This document shows positions 30,831 through 34,506 of a stretch of 34,506 nt of DNA, piece after piece (within the stretch, counting starts at the first letter, position 1; each line of letters opens with the position of its first letter). The translations under genes were made by a program, and so were the position numbers. The notes beneath the pieces are model-generated. The model searched no databases. It had not been told where the DNA came from and saw only the letters and a list, made by a program, of their open reading frames with translations. This stretch comes from Gnetum montanum. Lineage: Eukaryota > Streptophyta > Gnetopsida > Gnetales > Gnetaceae. Location: positions 36,108 to 70,613 of the forward strand of contig MNCI01007609.1 in NCBI GenBank assembly GCA_015680685.1, given 5' to 3'.

Positions 30831-32989
30831 GTAATGAACCACTTCTCCTTGAGTTTTTGCATTAATGATTGGAATAGTCTTTTTATGTGTTTGTGTGCAT
30901 GTTTTGTTCACTGGTGTTGTGTGTGCTTTGTTTGGACTGTGGTGGAAATGACTAATTGGAATAGTAATAAATTTGTTAATCAAAATTTTATATGTATTAT
31001 GATTAAATGTTTAAATACTTTATGCATAAGAAATATGCTTTAAAATACATGTTAGGTATGTTTTAAAATAATAATAATAATAAATATATGGGAAAATAAA
31101 ATGTTTTTGTTTTATTTTAACAGAGATGTTGAGAAACAAAAGAAAAACAGAGGATAATACTCTAAGATGTGCCTCAAGAGCTAAAACACATATGTTGAGA
31201 TGCAAAAGAATGCTCATATTGAGGAACTTGACCTATGAATTAAGTTTGAGGAACTTGACCCATGAATTAGGAATATTGTGTGCAAATATCGTAGCTTTAT
31301 ATTTTATTTTATTTTTTAATTCTTTCTAAATATGATGCATTGCTCTTTTTAGTTTAAAATAGTAGAGTATAAGTACCTTTTCCATGGTTGTAGAAAGGTT
31401 ACATGATGACCTTTCAAGGCTCGTAAGACGAGAAAATTCACATAGTTGTTGACTTGAAAAAGAAGGTGCCTTATTTGATTATGTATCCTAAACTATCTTT
31501 ATCATGAATCTATTTTGAAATCTTTTTTCTTCATTTTATGACAATTTTGAATGATAAAGAAATAGATATTATGCTGGAATGTTTTGTAATTATCAAGAGG
31601 AATTGAACTCGAGATCTAGCAAAATCTGAATTTTGAAATATCAAAAATTGTTGATTTAGGAATTGAATCTACAACCTATGAACATACATATTTTATTGAT
31701 TTTTTGGGTAGTGATCATGAAGAGAATTAAATTTATGACTCATTGAATTATACTTTCTTTTTCTATACCTTCTCAAGTTTGATTTTGATATCTTTTTATA
31801 TGTTGATGGAGTGGGGGAAAACCTAGAATGTTAATTTATGGTTGTGATCTATTTATTTTCTATTGTTGAACATATGAATTTCTTGATTAAATGATTAATG
31901 GTAAAATGGTTACAAGAGTTAAATTTAGATGATCTTGTTTTGTGTGTTGCTGGAAATTATAAAATATTATTATGTGATTGAACAAATCTGAGATTATTAA
32001 TTTATCTACTTTTGTGGTTCTTTCTTTGGTTTACAAATGTGTAAATGATCCTAATTAGATATTTTTTTAGGTTAAATAAAAAAAAGTTTGATTTTTTTTA
32101 ATCTAATGAATCTTGCACAGATATTTTACTATGGTTATTTTTTTTAAAAATTATCTCTTAATTCTTAAAATTAATATTGGTTATAAATGGGTATTACATT
32201 GAAAGTGAAAGTTTTCATTGTCAAATATTTTTATCTACTTCATTAATTAAAGCTAAGCCTTGTGTTGATCAGTGTGGTGGGAAATGATTGTATTAAAGCT
32301 TTTGTTTCCCCTATAAGAGAACTATTATTATATCTAGGCATTGTCTTACCTAGATGAAGATTGGAAAATGAAGTACCATGAATTGCTTATGTGACTTGAG
32401 GGGTTGCACACTATTAGCTTTGGTCTAGTTAATTCAAAGTCTCTCTCTTGTACCTCCCTTGTGTAATCTTGTTAATCCCTTATGCCTCGATCCTTGTCTC
32501 TCAAATCCTTAAAGATGTTCTACATGTTTCGAGTTGGCATTCCCTATCTAAGTATTATCTATGTAATAACATGTTTCAAGGAGCAAGAGTTAACATCCAA
32601 AGCCTTGAAATACAATGTGGAATATTTTTCAAACAAGTAATCAATTCTTATAGATTTAACTTATATTTTGGCCATCCTTCACTACAGTTAGTTTAGAATA
32701 AAAAGAACAAAGCATAACACATAAATTAAGTAAAGCAAATTACAACTGAAGGATCTAGTAGGAAGAGAATGCCAATATGATGATTGACATCTTGTGATAT
32801 ACACTATGCATCTAAGGTGCAACAAATATCAAAACAACTAAACTTGAAATCATATTATTTATAGTTATCTAGCTTAGCAACATGCCAACAAACTCAATTA
32901 GTTGAGTTTAGTGTAGCAATTTTAAATCATGTATAGTCAACATAATTAGTCATATGGAAAGTAATCTTGTGGACAATCATATTATCCAT
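30831..32989. other. AT-rich intergenic sequence
   Basis: No conserved coding sequence was seen. A short (ATA)n run lies at 31068-31083. Isolated B-box-like words on the minus strand near 31605 and 31665 may be further SINE fragments. Confidence 0.5.
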
Positions 32990-33130
32990 GAGGTGTTAGC
33001 CTAGTGGTATGGGTCTTAGCTTGGTAACCTCAAGTCAAAGGTTCAATTCTAGTAGGTAATTCTTAATTGTAAACTTCTATACATTTTGGGATGTACCTAT
33101 GTTTTAATTATTTTGGGTTCCAACACCCCC
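32990..33130 (+). repeat. SINE, tRNA-derived (Au-like head)
   Basis: GAGGTGTTAGCCTAGTGGTA (32990-33009) contains an A box (TAGCCTAGTGG, 32997-33007). GGTTCAATTCT (33040-33050) is a B box at canonical spacing. The GGTGTTxGCCTxGTGGTA opening is like plant Au-type SINEs. The 3' end is uncertain. Confidence 0.6.
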
Positions 33131-33346
33131 AATCATATTATGCATGAACCTAATAAATTGCAAATTGAAATATAAGAATAGTATAGCAGTATGTTCATTA
33201 TATTGTAAACGATGATGCAATATTCATGGTTCAGTAAGTAGGAAAATCAAGAATTAGATTGTGCACATTAATAATCTTGTTAACACTATACTTACAAAGA
33301 TTAGAGATCATATTCCATTTTCAGATTTTAGATAGTTGACTGAGAC

Positions 33347-33831
33347 ATTAAAAAATATTAAATTTTTAATCATTTTCATAAATATATGCTATTAAAATAG
33401 AAATTTCTAAACATATTGAAACTAAAAATCCATAAAAACCAATATATTGAACTTCAAAATAGAAATTTCTAAACATATTAATATAACTATATTACATTAA
33501 GCATGAAACTCAACATAAATTCATTGTTTAGACTTCCATATACATTACAACAAATTTCAAATGTAAGCTACACTAGTCTTCATTCACTGTGAACTAAAAC
33601 AAATGAGTTGAAGAATGTATAAAATCAACTATTAAAGTGATTCAGAATAAGTTGAAAAATGTGTTATTGAGCTCTTAAAGAATGTGCTATTGAGCTTCTC
33701 AAGAATGCATTACTTCTTGAAGAAAAATGTGCTGATACTGAAATTGTTGATGGCACATCTAGAATGCTATATGCCTATTTTTACTATTATAGTTGTATTG
33801 AGTTATAAATTTTGTTTTTGGGATGGTGTTT
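33347..33831. repeat. Dispersed repeat R, copy 2 (about 485 bp)
   Basis: Same orientation and order of blocks as 5992-6474, including the shared end GATGGTGTTT. The similarity stops abruptly at 33831, where GC-richer sequence starts with TGATGAGTGGCG. Confidence 0.75.
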
Positions 33832-34506
33832 GATGAGTGGCGAGGTACCCCTACACTCAACCATACGAAACGAGCGTAGCACGCACGATCCGGTCGAACT
33901 CCGCAGACTAAATGCCTAAACGCCGCAAGGAACACTTAGGGTTAATTAATCATTGTCTTCCCAGACTTACTTCTTGTTGTCACGGTGTATGGTTAAGTAA
34001 GTCTGAGGTATATGATTTTTTTGGTCTTTTCAGGTTTATCTCCTATGCTAAGGAGTGAAGGGTTGAGAGTAACTCTAACTACAACACTAAGTCCTAGCGT
34101 CAGCATCCATTCCCACTTGCTGTACACACCCTGAACTGTGCAACTGTGGCTACCAAACGCTAATCATTACTGGGATTACCACACGTAACGCACATGCTCG
34201 AAGTGGTCGTACTGAGGCACCTAACTAGCCTAAGTGTGACAAGCAGCCGATTCCTTGACTAGCCGTACACATCCGTAGGTGCTCGTAATCAAGTCGTACT
34301 CGTCCCACGTTCTAGGAGATAAGGGTGAGAGAATCTAATTGCGACGAGTAGCCGATTCCTTGGCTAGTTGTACACATTCGTCAATGCTCGTAACCAAGTT
34401 GTACTCATGTTGCGTTATTAGAAAAGCAATAAATAACATTGAATAAACCTATCCATGTACTGCAAGGTTTATCCACAAAGCTCGTCTTTATTGCCGTACA
34501 CAACTT
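33831..34506. mobile_element. Unidentified GC-richer element, cut by the window edge
   Basis: Composition changes sharply at 33831 from AT-rich to mixed sequence starting TGATGAGTGGCG. It contains a 74-bp direct repeat (34238-34311 and 34343-34416). The TG start, the breakpoint inside repeat R and the lack of open frames suggest an LTR or another noncoding transposon end. The right end is outside the window. Confidence 0.45.
34238..34416. repeat. Two 74-bp imperfect direct repeats, 105-bp period
   Basis: Units 34238-34311 and 34343-34416 share AGCCGATTCCTTG, CTAG, TACACAT, TGCTCGTAA and GTACTC, and are equal in length with no indels. The 31-bp spacer includes a GGGTGAGAGAATCTAA stretch that resembles 34060-34080, so the period may extend further left. 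Confidence 0.8.

Noticed and set aside
31600-31690. Two B-box-like words on the minus strand (GAGTTCAATTCC, AGATTCAATTCC)
   Set aside because: No A-box partner; too little to call SINEs or tRNAs.
32448-32696. 82-codon plus-strand open frame
   Set aside because: No recognisable family, no gene structure around it, and AT-rich intergenic context.

Overview
The window looks like nuclear DNA of a land plant with a large, transposon-rich genome, most likely a seed plant and quite possibly a gymnosperm. Three things point this way: a plant-type DEAH-box RNA helicase gene with very long introns, plant-type LINE retrotransposons with a DUF4283-like ORF1 and a zf-RVT domain, and a Ty1/copia remnant. 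The species assignment is inference.

Host gene. Eleven exons on the + strand (5299-28473) encode the C-terminal ~480 residues of a DEAH4/DHX40-type helicase: the second RecA lobe, the winged-helix/ratchet/OB region and the C-terminal tail. The DEAH-bearing first RecA lobe should lie before base 1, in exons outside the window. Two lesions stand out: an in-frame TGA in exon f (25472-25474) where relatives have Cys, and a GA instead of a GT donor after the first visible exon (5416-5417). The copy is either a decaying gene or carries assembly errors.

Transposons. Bases 1-1008 (-) hold the ORF1 region of a LINE (Y). Bases 1137-~2940 (-) hold the 3' half of another (X). Bases ~2940-4080 (-) are a copia gag/pre-integrase/integrase remnant. 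The 8.7-kb second visible intron (8351-17042) is a LINE nest. Minus-strand element Z was split by a nearly full-length plus-strand LINE, B (8505-14613), flanked by a 17-bp target-site duplication. A third, truncated LINE, W, sits at 15968-16635 with a perfect 10-bp duplication. The intron at 18834-25415 holds a fourth fragment, C, cut by a 281-bp run of N. After the helicase gene the sequence is AT-rich, with SINE-like pieces, a dispersed ~0.5-kb repeat that also occurs at 5992-6474, and, at the right end, a GC-richer element with 74-bp direct repeats.

Most unusual observation. These LINEs carry extra coding sequence downstream of the reverse transcriptase and zf-RVT domains: a globular module shared by X and B, then a Glu/Gln-rich coiled coil, then in Z and B a domain with the layout of a DnaJ J-domain, including an HPD tripeptide in Z. 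X and W have a different, J-less tail. I do not know of a described LINE lineage with a J-like module after zf-RVT.
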